DNA of 64,000 bases from contig NZ_JAJAVQ010000004.1 of the NCBI RefSeq assembly GCF_020531985.1, forward strand, positions 434,001 to 498,000, written 5' to 3'. The translations under genes and the position numbers were made by a program. The number at the start of each line of letters is the position of its first letter. Position 1 is the first letter of the stretch. Below the pieces are notes generated by a model. That model saw only the letters and a list, made by a program, of their open reading frames with translations. It ran no database searches and was not told where the DNA came from. Source of the stretch: Rheinheimera aquimaris. GTDB taxonomy: Bacteria > Pseudomonadota > Gammaproteobacteria > Enterobacterales > Alteromonadaceae. This document shows positions 36,360 to 44,326 of the stretch, one piece after another.

Positions 36360-37916
36360 CTATTCGCCGGCGGGTTTTAAAATGACGTTGTCCCGGCCCG
36401 ATCTCTTCGCTTCATACAAGGCTTCGTCTGCACGGTCAAAAGCACTGCGGCTGGTGTCTTTCGTGACAAACTGTGTCGCGCCAAATGAAATAGTGATTGG
36501 AACACTAACATTTTTGAATTTAAACGGGATTTTCCTGATTTTCTCTCTCAAAGCATTCAGTGGTACTTCCAGCTCTACAAGCGATGTTTCAGGAAACAGG
36601 ATAATAAATTCCTCGCCACCGTAACGGGCGATGAAATCGGTCTCACGCAGGTTTAATTTCAGCGTCTTGGCAATAACTTTGAGTGTTTTATCGCCTGCAC
36701 TGTGGCCGTAGTTGTCATTGATGCTTTTAAAATGGTCAACGTCAGCCAGTACCACGCAAAGAGGCTTCTTATAACGCTGCCAGCGTTTAATCTCCAACTG
36801 GTAACGTTCATCAAAAGCAGCACGGTTCGGGATCTCGGTAAGGGCGTCCTGTAGGCTACGAAAGCTTTGATCTGAAATACGTTTTTTAAAGGTTAACGCT
36901 TCGCTTTCCAATTCATGTAACCGCTGCTCCATGTCACCAAGTGTCAGCTGCAGGTTATGCCGCTCTTGCTGTTCCAGTTGATCTTTTTCACGCAGCGAGC
37001 TGGTAATTGCAGACAGCTTGTCACTCACCAACATTTTCAACTGTTCAAGTGATGTAGCCCTCTCGCTGGCGGCGCCGAGGTGAACAATCTGTTGTTCAAT
37101 TTGCTGATTCAGTACCTGCATGCGCTCTTTTAGCGCAGAAGAAGTGCTTAGTGATGAAACAACGGTTTGTTGTACGCTGGACAGCGCATCGTTTAACTTC
37201 AGGAGAAAATGTTCTGCTGATTGCCGTTCCCGATTGATACTACTGATAATAATGTTGATCGTTTTAAGGCAGGCTTCCAGCAGGGCGTCTATAGGGAGCT
37301 TTTCCAGCAAACTGTGGCGGATCTTATCCATCTCAGCCGCGCTATCTTCGGCAAAGGCCAGTTCGCTCAGCAGGTTTGTCAGCTCGACACTGATCTGGCG
37401 GCAAATATGGCTGTAGCGATCATCATCTGCACAGTCGCTGCTTAGCTGTTGCTTAGCTTCCAGTGCGTGCTGGTATAGCCTGGTTAAGTCATTCAGGTGA
37501 GGTAAAAATGCATGTACGGTCGCTGAGGGAGTTTCAACTTTGCCCAGCAATTCTCTTAAGTCTCGCCTTAGCTGGTCCGGTAAACCTTTCTGCTTCTGCA
37601 GAAGTTTACCCGCTTCTGTCAGGCCGCGCTGCACTTTTTGCACGTCAAGCTGGTGTTTTGCTTCTAATTGCTTCAGGTTTTCGCTGGTACCTTCAATAAA
37701 AGGCAGCAATTTCTCCAGATCGGTACCGCGGTTTAATTCGGTGCGTAGTTTCGCCAGCCGGTTATCCAGGTCAACGTCTACGCCTTTGCATGCCAGAGAC
37801 AATCTGGAAACAAATAATGCCAATATTTTAAATTGCGCTTCATAGGTATCTTCCAGCGCTTTACGGGCTTTGAGGGCATCATTCAGTTGTTGTTTAGTGT
37901 CGTCCTGCAAGGGCAT
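36360..37916 (-). CDS. Diguanylate cyclase with long coiled-coil N-terminus
   Basis: I start at ATG 37916 (518 residues); a TTG one codon upstream is possible, and no strong ribosome site is seen for either. The N-terminal 340 residues are soluble and helical, with coiled-coil segments (about 60-110 and 250-340) and no membrane helices. The GGDEF domain (about 350-510) begins DALTEIPNRAAFDERY and has the active signature GGEEF, the metal-site VLADVDHFKSIND and the product-inhibition site RETD five residues before GGEEF. It should make c-di-GMP from two GTP and be feedback-inhibited. It leads into ppnN; a mini-gene with terminator lies 97 bases upstream. Confidence 0.93.
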   Translation of the reverse strand: MPLQDDTKQQLNDALKARKALEDTYEAQFKILALFVSRLSLACKGVDVDLDNRLAKLRTELNRGTDLEKLLPFIEGTSENLKQLEAKHQLDVQKVQRGLTEAGKLLQKQKGLPDQLRRDLRELLGKVETPSATVHAFLPHLNDLTRLYQHALEAKQQLSSDCADDDRYSHICRQISVELTNLLSELAFAEDSAAEMDKIRHSLLEKLPIDALLEACLKTINIIISSINRERQSAEHFLLKLNDALSSVQQTVVSSLSTSSALKERMQVLNQQIEQQIVHLGAASERATSLEQLKMLVSDKLSAITSSLREKDQLEQQERHNLQLTLGDMEQRLHELESEALTFKKRISDQSFRSLQDALTEIPNRAAFDERYQLEIKRWQRYKKPLCVVLADVDHFKSINDNYGHSAGDKTLKVIAKTLKLNLRETDFIARYGGEEFIILFPETSLVELEVPLNALREKIRKIPFKFKNVSVPITISFGATQFVTKDTSRSAFDRADEALYEAKRSGRDNVILKPAGE

Positions 37917-38015
37917 CAACCATCAACCATTTAGTTAAATACATGTTTAATCTTAAGTATATCGACTATCGCTGCAAAAGCGATCACTGTTTGTACTCAA
38001 ATCAGACTTTTGCAC

Positions 38016-38040
38016 AAAAAAAACGGGCCAAAAGGCCCGC
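38016..38040 (-). terminator. Intrinsic terminator downstream of the 20-codon frame
   Basis: On the minus strand GCGGGCC (38040-38034), a TTTT loop and GGCCCG (38029-38024) are followed by eight T (38023-38016). It begins 27 bases after the small stop codon and lies 97 bases before the cyclase start, so it could also act as an attenuator for that gene. Confidence 0.9.
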
Positions 38041-38067
38041 TACAGTAGGGAATGTTTTTATTCAGGT

Positions 38068-38130
38068 TTACTTCTTACACAGATAGTAAGGTAACCATGA
38101 TTGTTCTTCAGTAGAGGTCAGGTTAAACAT
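38068..38130 (-). CDS. Putative 20-residue peptide in a compact transcript
   Basis: ATG at 38130 is preceded by AAGGA nine bases upstream and opens a frame of 20 codons ending TAA. The peptide starts MFNLTSTEEQ and ends SWLPYYLCKK, with a single Cys and an aromatic Trp-Leu-Pro-Tyr-Tyr centre. It has no signal peptide or membrane segment. An upstream in-frame ATG at 38139 would sit too close to the ribosome site. A 7-bp hairpin precedes the ribosome site and a strong terminator follows the stop, so the whole unit would be about 150-180 nt. I do not recognise the peptide. It could be a small protein, a leader peptide or a toxin-like peptide; coding is not proven. Confidence 0.5.
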   Translation of the reverse strand: MFNLTSTEEQSWLPYYLCKK

Positions 38131-38155
38131 AATCAGCATTCCTTGTTGGAACTCA

Positions 38156-38176
38156 CGTCTGATTTTCCCTCAGACG
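38156..38176 (-). promoter_or_regulatory. 5' leader hairpin upstream of the small reading frame
   Basis: CGTCTGA (38156-38162) and TCAGACG (38170-38176) form a perfect 7-bp stem. On the minus strand the loop reads GGGAAAA. It ends about 11 bases before the AAGGA site of the 20-codon frame, so it may be a translation-control element or the 5' end of a small RNA. Confidence 0.5.
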
Positions 38177-38260
38177 CTGCACATTTAACCAGAAATGCCG
38201 CTATTTTGAAAGTTTGTTTGTAATATTTCTTTTTGCAATTCATTTTTTTGCTGCGCAAGT

Positions 38261-38277
38261 ACGCGAATTAATCGCGT
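38261..38277. promoter_or_regulatory. Palindrome, possible operator
   Basis: ACGCGA (38261-38266) and TCGCGT (38272-38277) are inverted around five A/T bases. It lies about 85 bases upstream of the leader hairpin of the mini-gene and 73 bases after the queF stop. An operator role is a guess from symmetry. Confidence 0.3.
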
Positions 38278-38349
38278 TTTGACCTTTTTTGTGTCAGTCA
38301 AGGCTTTGTATTTAAGTTTTTCGTGAAAGTTAATGTGTAATATTACAGT

Positions 38350-39207
38350 TTACTGTCGGCTAAGTCGGATGGCCGGAGGTTTACAAGGTTCACTGGCACG
38401 CCATGGGTTTATATCCAGCCCGCCACGACGTGTGTACCGGGCGTAAACGGCTAAAAAAGACGGCTGGCAGCGTAGCCAGATGTCAGTAAAAATACGCTCA
38501 ACACACTGTTCGTGAAACTCATTGTGGCTGCGAAAGCTGATCAGATAGCGTAGTAGTGCCTCATGATCCAGTGCTTTGCCCCGGTAATGGATATACACGC
38601 TGGCCCAATCGGGTTGTGAGGTGATAAGGCAGTTAGATTTCAATAGATGTGAATGCAGACGCTCTTCAGTGACATCCGCATCAGGTTGCAGTTGCAGCAG
38701 GCTGGCATCGTACTGGTACTGATTAATTTCAATGTCTAAATCATCAATACAGCGGCCTGGGATCCAGGTTGGTTGAAAGGTAGTAATTTCATTGACGTTA
38801 TGCAAGCTGACTTTAACCGGCTTACCGGCACAGGCAGATAAATCTTGCTGCAGATGCTTATAGACCTGGCCTAGATCGGTAAACCGACTTTGATTGAAAC
38901 TGTTCAGATACAGTTTGAAAGATTTAGATTCGATCAGATTGGCAGAATCAAATGGCACAACAAAAGTGGCCAGCGCCACCATAGGTTTGCCTTTGGCGTT
39001 TAACCATGACAGTTCATAACCGTGCCAGATATCCTGGCCAACAAAAGGTAAGGCGGTTGCATCCAGGCCGATATCGTCCCGGCCAAGGCTGCGCGGCACG
39101 GCTTGTAATAAACTGGCATCATATTTATCGGCGTAGGCGGTGGCTTTCCCCAGGCTGAGCCCGGCAAGCAAATCTGAGTTAAGGCTGGTCATGTCTGTTG
39201 GTGTCAT
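38350..39207 (-). CDS. queF: NADPH-dependent 7-cyano-7-deazaguanine reductase
   Basis: This 285-residue enzyme reduces preQ0 to preQ1 for queuosine in tRNA. It is the long two-domain YqfB/QueF type found in gammaproteobacteria (E. coli 282). The catalytic Cys193 and Asp200 in [17 protein letters not shown] have the spacing of Cys190 and Asp197 in E. coli. [17 protein letters not shown] and [20 protein letters not shown] are also diagnostic. A second in-frame ATG five codons in could be the true start. It is divergent from syd. Confidence 0.95.
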   Translation of the reverse strand: MTPTDMTSLNSDLLAGLSLGKATAYADKYDASLLQAVPRSLGRDDIGLDATALPFVGQDIWHGYELSWLNAKGKPMVALATFVVPFDSANLIESKSFKLYLNSFNQSRFTDLGQVYKHLQQDLSACAGKPVKVSLHNVNEITTFQPTWIPGRCIDDLDIEINQYQYDASLLQLQPDADVTEERLHSHLLKSNCLITSQPDWASVYIHYRGKALDHEALLRYLISFRSHNEFHEQCVERIFTDIWLRCQPSFLAVYARYTRRGGLDINPWRASEPCKPPAIRLSRQ

Positions 39208-39253
39208 CGCTTTGCTTTGGCGTTACAATGGCGCAAGTTTATCATAAAGTCTG

Positions 39254-39817
39254 ATGGAAGATCGCGTGGCGCTAGAGAGCAATTACACCCATTTTGTGCA
39301 GCAAGCCTTGAGTTGGTGCAAGCAGAATCAACAATCTTTAATGACCTGGTGCGATCCGGACAGCCCGTCTCCTTGTCAGGTCGGCGCAGTACAGGATAAT
39401 TCCGTGCAGTGGCAACCTGTTCTGCAACAGCAGCCGGCTGATTATCGTAATGTAGAACAGGCACTGGAGTTAACGCTGCATCCGGACATCAAGCGTTTTT
39501 ATCAGCTGTACTACGGTGCAGGTTTATCTGCTTTGCATCAGCGCGGTAAGCTGATGCTGCTGATGGTGTGGAACGAAGATGATGTAAAACGGTTACAGGA
39601 AAATATTATCGGCCATGTCATTATGAAGCGGCGTCTGAAGCAGCGGGAAACAGTGTTTTTTGCCACAACCGAAGATGACGATATTTTGCTGTCAATATTA
39701 AACAGCACGGGTGAGGTGTATCTTGAGCATGTTGGTCAGGAAGTAACAGAAAAGCTCTCTGATAATCTGACCGACTTTATTGCCAGCTTAAAACCATGCA
39801 GTTACGACGGGCTTTGA
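39254..39817 (+). CDS. syd: SecY-interacting protein Syd
   Basis: This 187-residue protein matches Syd, a cytoplasmic protein that binds SecY and can disrupt defective translocon complexes. Family features include LHPDIKRFYQLYYG, LMLLMVWNEDDVKRLQENII, GHVIMKRRLKQRETVFFATT and ILSILNSTGEVYLEHVG. The queF/syd divergent pair is conserved in gammaproteobacteria. Its 3' end overlaps the convergent DUF2310 gene by 16 bases. The ribosome site is weak. Confidence 0.92.
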   Translation: MEDRVALESNYTHFVQQALSWCKQNQQSLMTWCDPDSPSPCQVGAVQDNSVQWQPVLQQQPADYRNVEQALELTLHPDIKRFYQLYYGAGLSALHQRGKLMLLMVWNEDDVKRLQENIIGHVIMKRRLKQRETVFFATTEDDDILLSILNSTGEVYLEHVGQEVTEKLSDNLTDFIASLKPCSYDGL

Positions 39818-40581
39818 CAATCCCAGGCTATATTGCTGACTAAACGGCAAGTGTCGCATTTAAAATCAAATATATCATGCAAAGGTTGGTCTAAACGCCA
39901 GCTACCTTTACAGCCTGGGCAGCGTTTGTCGGTTTCAGTTATGCAATTGTCGCTGCTGCCGCTGTACAACGCATAAAACACTGGTGTCAGACTAATACGT
40001 TCAAAGCGGCGGGCCAACGCGTGCCCTTGCTGATTCAGCTTGCTGCTGAGCTGCTGCAGGCTGCGTTCTGCACTTTTATGCAACACCCGGTTTTGCTGCA
40101 TCTGAATTTCATCCAGCGCCTGATACTGTAGTTGCCAGCGGATTAACTGCTCATGATCATCGGCAAGTGCTGAAAACTTGTATAGCGGCACTGGAGCAAA
40201 GTGTTCACCACAGCGCAGTGGTGAGCAGGTCTCGCTAAAGCGGCTGTACAAAATATAGTAATCGCTGCTTAGGCACGGATCGGTATGAGATGACATCAAA
40301 TCCATCCCCAGTATTTGCCATTGTGGGTAAGCCAGGCCTGAGTTGGCCAGCTGCTCAAGTACAGCTTTGCCACGCTGGCTATGATATTGCTGCTGCAGCG
40401 CATCTTCTGCCGGTAGTACGACCCTGCTGTTAAATCTGTCCTGCAGCCAGGCTGTAGGAAACTCACGCCCCAGTATCTGGCCATTAAAAATCAGCGCTTC
40501 GATATAACGACGGATTGCCGCTTCTGCCTGGTCAAAGTTGGTATCGGCAATGATTTTAAAGCTTAACTCGGCCAGATACAC
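39802..40581 (-). CDS. Zinc-ribbon protein of the DUF2310 family
   Basis: The true start is GTG at 40581 (MYLAELSFKIIADT), with GGAG seven bases upstream inside the end of the preceding gene; a much longer in-frame stretch upstream overlaps that gene and looks non-coding. This gives 259 residues. The N-terminal part (1-190) is mixed alpha/beta; the C-terminal zinc ribbon has CPGC and CDTC pairs (about 220-250), and a further Cys follows in WDCQS. The family has no known function. It is coupled to the upstream 95-residue protein gene, four bases apart. Confidence 0.85.
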   Translation of the reverse strand: MYLAELSFKIIADTNFDQAEAAIRRYIEALIFNGQILGREFPTAWLQDRFNSRVVLPAEDALQQQYHSQRGKAVLEQLANSGLAYPQWQILGMDLMSSHTDPCLSSDYYILYSRFSETCSPLRCGEHFAPVPLYKFSALADDHEQLIRWQLQYQALDEIQMQQNRVLHKSAERSLQQLSSKLNQQGHALARRFERISLTPVFYALYSGSSDNCITETDKRCPGCKGSWRLDQPLHDIFDFKCDTCRLVSNIAWDCQSPS

Positions 40582-40585
40582 GCTG

Positions 40586-40873
40586 TTACTCCAACTTGCT
40601 GAGCAAGAGGTCAAGTTTGGCCTCGATACGTTGTAGCCGGGCATTAATGTCGTCAGCGTGGGGTTCATTCTGTGGCATATCTGTCTGCTCAGGCAGATCA
40701 GACGCATCGTCAGCAAATACCGGGTTATTACGCCAATGCTGGTATGCCGCAAATAGTTGCTGAGGGGGCAGACGTCCGGCAAGGCGCGCCCGGAACAATG
40801 CCAGGCTAGGGGTTTTTCCTTCTTGTTGCAACTGCGCTGCAACCTGCTGCAGTAGCATTACCGCGTCGGTCAT
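40586..40873 (-). CDS. Small helical protein, possibly KfrA-N-like
   Basis: This 95-residue protein has an N-terminal helical domain (about 1-50; LLQQVAAQLQQEGKTPSLAL, FRARLAGRLPPQQLFAAYQH) that resembles the short DNA-binding N-domains of KfrA-like proteins. An acidic linker and a C-terminal coiled coil (about 74-95; INARLQRIEAKLDLLLSKLE) follow. This points to an oligomeric, perhaps DNA-binding, protein, but the match is by eye. It ends four bases before the DUF2310 gene and forms an operon with it. Confidence 0.7.
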   Translation of the reverse strand: MTDAVMLLQQVAAQLQQEGKTPSLALFRARLAGRLPPQQLFAAYQHWRNNPVFADDASDLPEQTDMPQNEPHADDINARLQRIEAKLDLLLSKLE

Positions 40874-41049
40874 ATTATTTGCCCGTTTGACTAACTATTA
40901 GTGGAATTTACCACCGCTGACAGATTAATGATAGCTGCTGTTTTTTAATTCATTGTTTTTAAAGGTTTTAATCGGTGGCATAGTCTTTGCTTTTGTTGGC
41001 TGCGGTCAAGTTGATGGCCCTTTAATCATAACAACACAGGAAGATCATT

Positions 41050-41412
41050 ATGTTAGCAAAAGTATTTGTTACGGCGGCTCTGGCAGTAACCTTATCAGGA
41101 TGTGTAGTAGCAGTAGGTGGCGACCACGACTTCGAGCGTGATGATAGCAGCTGGAAGAAAACGCAGCGCTATAATCAGGAACAAATCAATAAGCTGACAT
41201 TGCAGATGAGTGCTGAAGATATCCGCACCTTGCTTGGCACGCCGGACTTTACTGAATCGTTTAATAAAGATGGTGAAACAGTGCAGGTCCTGTTTTACCG
41301 TACCCATCATCAGAAAAGCGATGGCAAAACGACAAAAGATGAATGCACACCCTTAGTGTTTAAACAAAATCGTTTAACGGGCTGGGGCGATAAAGCTTAT
41401 CAGTATTTGTAA
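41050..41412 (+). CDS. DUF3192 lipoprotein
   Basis: This 120-residue lipoprotein has lipobox LSGC (Cys18). The domain has the DUF3192 signatures NQEQINKLTLQMSAEDIRTL, LLGTPDFTES, VLFYRTHHQKSDGKTTKDEC and PLVFKQNRLTGWGD. The fold is likely SmpA/OmlA-like. The closest relative in this window is the membrane-anchored protein at 33731-34159. AGGAAG seven bases before the ATG supports the start. It is a single gene and its function is unknown. Confidence 0.88.
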   Translation: MLAKVFVTAALAVTLSGCVVAVGGDHDFERDDSSWKKTQRYNQEQINKLTLQMSAEDIRTLLGTPDFTESFNKDGETVQVLFYRTHHQKSDGKTTKDECTPLVFKQNRLTGWGDKAYQYL

Positions 41413-41420
41413 AAATACAT

Positions 41421-41448
41421 GCCTCAGCAGCAAAGATGCTGCTGAGGC
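41421..41448. terminator. Long hairpin between the DUF3192 and DUF2789 genes, probable terminator
   Basis: An 11-bp perfect stem, 41421-41431 with 41438-41448, has a six-base loop between two convergent genes. The T-tract is poor on both strands; the minus strand has ATTTTTAC a few bases on. Confidence 0.6.
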
Positions 41449-41456
41449 CAGACAAT

Positions 41457-41684
41457 TCAATGCATCAGCGTATTGAGTTCATCAATTACCTCACACCATT
41501 CCGCATCCTGTTTCAGTGACTCACGCAGGAAGCTGGCCTGAGCCTGATTCCAGAACGGCGCATCCTGGATAGCGGTGCCGGGGGACAATTTATGTTGGCG
41601 GATAAATTGCGCCATCGCTTGCTCGTTATTTTCCAGACCAAGCTGGGCGAAGAGTGTTCTTAACGAGTGTTCTGAGGTATCCAT
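41457..41684 (-). CDS. DUF2789 small protein
   Basis: This 75-residue acidic helical protein reads LRTLFAQLGLENNEQAMAQF, then LSPGTAIQDAPFWNQAQASF, LRESLKQDAEWCEVIDELNT, the pattern of DUF2789. A strong AGGAGG ribosome site precedes the ATG. The function is unknown. It stands alone, convergent with the DUF3192 lipoprotein gene. Confidence 0.85.
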   Translation of the reverse strand: MDTSEHSLRTLFAQLGLENNEQAMAQFIRQHKLSPGTAIQDAPFWNQAQASFLRESLKQDAEWCEVIDELNTLMH

Positions 41685-41820
41685 CTGTTCCTCCTTTAAT
41701 ATGTTTCACGGGTTATTTAGCATAGCCAATCCAACTTTGTTTTGCTGCAACTGCCTGCTTGGCAACATCAGACCTTACTGCTATTGTGGATAAAAAAACA
41801 ACAATATCACCGGGGCCTGT

Positions 41821-42471
41821 ATGTTAGCTGAACTGAATACTATAGCGTTGGATCGGTTAAAAGCCGTGTTACTGAGCGCAGACGAACTAAAGCTGGCTGC
41901 ATCTTTACTGTATCAGTCTTATTATGATGACCCGTTGTTTATGGAGATTTTCCGCGCTGATAAACCTGACTATGAGCAGCGCTTGAGGGCTGCAATACGT
42001 GAGGAACTGAACACGTTCTGGCAGGCAAAACAGCCAATAGTAGGGTTGTTTCAGGGTGAGCAATTATTTGGTGTGGCCTGTGTCATTGAACCAGACTCAG
42101 GTATTGGTAGCAGCCGTTTATGGCACTGGCGGTTAAAAATGCTACTGACAGCCGGTTATGTTTCGACCAAACAGTTGCTGGATAAAGAACAGAAAATTCA
42201 TGCTGCGATGCCAGCACAGCGTTACCACATGCTGGCATTTATTGCTGTTGCTCCAAAGCAACAGCATCTGGGTTTGGGGCATTATTTAATCCATGCTGTT
42301 GACTCTATTGTTGATAAAGATGAATCATCAGCTGGTATAGGTGTCTTTGTGACACTGGAGAAGTACAAAGCATTTTTTGCAGACGACAAATATCAGGCGG
42401 TCACTGAGCTGGCGTTTAACACGGTAAGCGGTACGCTGATGTTTCGTCAGCGGCAGCAACCCCAAAACTAA
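41821..42471 (+). CDS. GNAT-family N-acetyltransferase-like protein
   Basis: This 216-residue protein has the GNAT layout: an N-terminal helix pair (AAS LLYQSYYDDPLF region), central beta strands, and the acetyl-CoA motif region MLAFIAVAPKQQHLGLGHYL with the Q/L-x-x-GLG-x-x-L loop (about 140-160). The loop is a little divergent from the R/Q-x-x-G-x-G/A consensus. The substrate is unknown. It lies 21 bases before the DUF962 gene and is probably cotranscribed. Confidence 0.8.
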   Translation: MLAELNTIALDRLKAVLLSADELKLAASLLYQSYYDDPLFMEIFRADKPDYEQRLRAAIREELNTFWQAKQPIVGLFQGEQLFGVACVIEPDSGIGSSRLWHWRLKMLLTAGYVSTKQLLDKEQKIHAAMPAQRYHMLAFIAVAPKQQHLGLGHYLIHAVDSIVDKDESSAGIGVFVTLEKYKAFFADDKYQAVTELAFNTVSGTLMFRQRQQPQN

Positions 42472-42491
42472 CAAACAGGGGATGCCAGCAT

Positions 42492-42809
42492 ATGAATAAA
42501 TTCAGCAGTTTTGCCCAGTTTTACCCGTACTACTTAAGCGAACATCGTCATCCGGTCTGCCGGGCATTGCACTACATTGGCAGTGCGCTGGTAATTATTG
42601 TGCTGTTATATGCCCTATGGACACAGCAGTGGCGTTGGTTATGGTTGCTGCCACTGATTGGTTACGGTTTTGCCTGGGTTGGGCATTTTGCTTTTGAACA
42701 CAACCGGCCGGCAACCTTCAAACATCCGTTTTACAGCCTGGCGGCCGACTGGGTTATGCTAAAAGACTTCCTGACCGGCAAGCTCAAACGTAAGTTGGGC
42801 GCTAATTAA
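42492..42809 (+). CDS. DUF962 / Mpo1-like membrane protein
   Basis: This 105-residue protein carries YYLSEHRHPVCRALHYIG, WVGHFAFEHNRPATFKHPFY and SLAADWVMLKDF. The conserved HxxP...H...GH..E.N.P.TF.HP set defines the DUF962/Mpo1-like family. Yeast Mpo1 is an iron-dependent dioxygenase acting on 2-hydroxy fatty acids; the bacterial role is not established. Two membrane helices (about 30-47 and 50-68) are visible. The 3' end overlaps the convergent DUF3301 gene by eight bases. Confidence 0.88.
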   Translation: MNKFSSFAQFYPYYLSEHRHPVCRALHYIGSALVIIVLLYALWTQQWRWLWLLPLIGYGFAWVGHFAFEHNRPATFKHPFYSLAADWVMLKDFLTGKLKRKLGAN

Positions 42810-43101
42810 TACGGTATGCTGGCAGATTAAATGCTGCCAGCCGCATCCCGCTCAGTAGCAATTCTGCCTGATAACGGCTTTCGCCATCACCGCTGAAATC
42901 GACCTGATAGACGGTAATAAAGCGTAACCGGCCATCAACTTTGCGTATGCTGTGACCGCTGCGGCCGCAGTCAAGCAGTTGTAATTGTTGTTGCTGACAC
43001 AATTGTCTGGCAATGACAAATGCGCGCTCATCCTGTTTGCGTTGCATCCAGAACAAATAACAAATACTACTGATAAACAGCAGCAGTAACACCGGCCCCA
43101 T
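42802..43101 (-). CDS. DUF3301 membrane protein
   Basis: This 99-residue protein has one N-terminal membrane helix (about 2-19) and a cytoplasmic domain with RQLCQQQQLQLLDCGRSG, FITVYQVDFSGDGESRY and GELLLSG-like AELLLSGMRL, matching DUF3301. AAGGAG is seven bases before the ATG. It is divergent from yqcC, as in several Alteromonadales. The function is unknown. Confidence 0.87.
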   Translation of the reverse strand: MGPVLLLLFISSICYLFWMQRKQDERAFVIARQLCQQQQLQLLDCGRSGHSIRKVDGRLRFITVYQVDFSGDGESRYQAELLLSGMRLAAFNLPAYRIN

Positions 43102-43211
43102 ATCATACTCCTTATCGCTATCGGCAGATAATGCTGACTGCCAACGCGCTTTGCAAGGGCTGGCTGCGATCTTCGCTTATGGTAAACTGTTCTCCGAATA
43201 ACGAGGATGCT

Positions 43212-43532
43212 ATGCCAGATACAATACAGCAGTTGCTGAGCGCACTTGAAGCAGAGCTAAAACAGCTGCAGCTTTGGAGTGCTTCCCCGCCTGATATCCG
43301 GGCGCTTGAGAGTACGCTGCCATTTTGCTGCGATACTTTGCCACTGGAACAATGGTTACAATTCATTTTTTTGCCCAGAATGCAGGCCTTAATTGATGCC
43401 AGGTTAAATTTACCCGGCAAAATAGGCATCCTGCCAATAGCGGAGGAAGCTTTTAAGCAGCATGGCGAAAGCGCCGCGCCTTTGCTTAGGATTATTGCCC
43501 GTATCGACACGCATGTACCGGGGGCGAAATGA
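43212..43532 (+). CDS. yqcC: YqcC-family protein (DUF446)
   Basis: The start at 43212 follows GAGG by five bases and gives 106 residues, the length of E. coli YqcC. LSALEAELKQLQLWSASPP, PLEQWLQFIFLPRMQALID and PGKIGILPIAEEAF are family features of this small helical protein of unknown function. The stop overlaps the truC start by four bases (ATGA), and the yqcC-truC-yqcA order is the same as in E. coli. Confidence 0.9.
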   Translation: MPDTIQQLLSALEAELKQLQLWSASPPDIRALESTLPFCCDTLPLEQWLQFIFLPRMQALIDARLNLPGKIGILPIAEEAFKQHGESAAPLLRIIARIDTHVPGAK

Positions 43533-44326
43533 GCTCTGCTGCGCCTTTTGTGCTTGATGCGCCGCTTAATATTCTGTATCAGGACCAGCATCTGGTTGCC
43601 GTTGATAAACCAAGTGGCATGTTAGTGCACCGCTCGTTTTTAGATAAACATGAAACGGTGTTTGTGATGCAGACACTGCGTGATCAGATTAGTCAGCATG
43701 TGTTTCCGGTGCACCGGCTGGACCGCCCGACCTCTGGTGTATTGCTGTTTGCATTATCTGCCGATGTCGCCCGGCTACTCGGTCAGCAGCAGGAAAATCA
43801 ACTCTGGCGTAAGTACTATCTGGCGGTCGTACGCGGCTTTTTAACGCAAGGAGGAGAGTTGGATTATCCGCTGAAAGAGGAGCTGGATAAAATAGCTGAC
43901 AAGTTCAGCCGTGATGATAAAGCGCCGCAACACGCTATCAGCCGTTATCAGCCATTGCAGCAGGTTGAGCTGCCAATCCCGGTCAGTAAGTACCCCGCTG
44001 CGCGCTACTCTTTAGTGGCGCTGCAACCGCTGACCGGACGCAAACATCAGCTGCGCCGGCATCTGGCTCATCTGCGCCATCCGATTGTCGGTGATACCAG
44101 CCATGGGGACGGCAAGCATAACGCGCTGTTTAAACAACACTTTAATTGTCGCCGCCTGATGTTAGTAGCAAAACAGCTGCAATTGCCGCATCCGGTAACC
44201 GGCGAACCTTTGTGCCTGTCAGCTGGTCTGAACGGGCTTGAGCCGCTGTTTGCCAACTTTGGCTGGCCAACGGCAGAGGCGTATTATCAGCAGCAGTTTG
44301 CTGCGCTTTTTACGGAGAAAACATGA
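43529..44326 (+). CDS. truC: tRNA pseudouridine(65) synthase
   Basis: This 265-residue RluA-family enzyme makes pseudouridine 65 in certain tRNAs. HRLDRPTSGVLLFALS contains the catalytic Asp; RKYYLAVVRG, RYSLVALQPLTGRKHQLRRH and LRHPIVGDTSHGDGKHN are further RluA/TruC motifs, and length and order match E. coli TruC. It overlaps both neighbours by four bases, so the three genes are coupled. Confidence 0.95.
   Translation: MSSAAPFVLDAPLNILYQDQHLVAVDKPSGMLVHRSFLDKHETVFVMQTLRDQISQHVFPVHRLDRPTSGVLLFALSADVARLLGQQQENQLWRKYYLAVVRGFLTQGGELDYPLKEELDKIADKFSRDDKAPQHAISRYQPLQQVELPIPVSKYPAARYSLVALQPLTGRKHQLRRHLAHLRHPIVGDTSHGDGKHNALFKQHFNCRRLMLVAKQLQLPHPVTGEPLCLSAGLNGLEPLFANFGWPTAEAYYQQQFAALFTEKT

Larger units (their letters stand above)
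37917..38349. other. 433-base gap between the cyclase gene and queF holding a mini-gene
   Basis: Apart from the 20-codon reading frame at 38068-38130, its terminator (38016-38040), a leader hairpin (38156-38176) and two palindromes (38261-38277; TGTAATATTACA at 38336-38347), this AT-rich gap shows no longer gene. No clear -35/-10 pair was found. Confidence 0.6.

Noticed and set aside
40582..40842. N-terminal extension of the DUF2310 frame
   Set aside because: It overlaps the 95-residue gene in another frame and has non-protein-like composition. GTG 40581 has GGAG and matches the family N-terminus.
42852..43106. 84-codon minus-strand frame starting five bases before the DUF3301 gene
   Set aside because: Different frame of the same region; the DUF3301 frame has the membrane helix, family motifs and better-spaced ribosome site.
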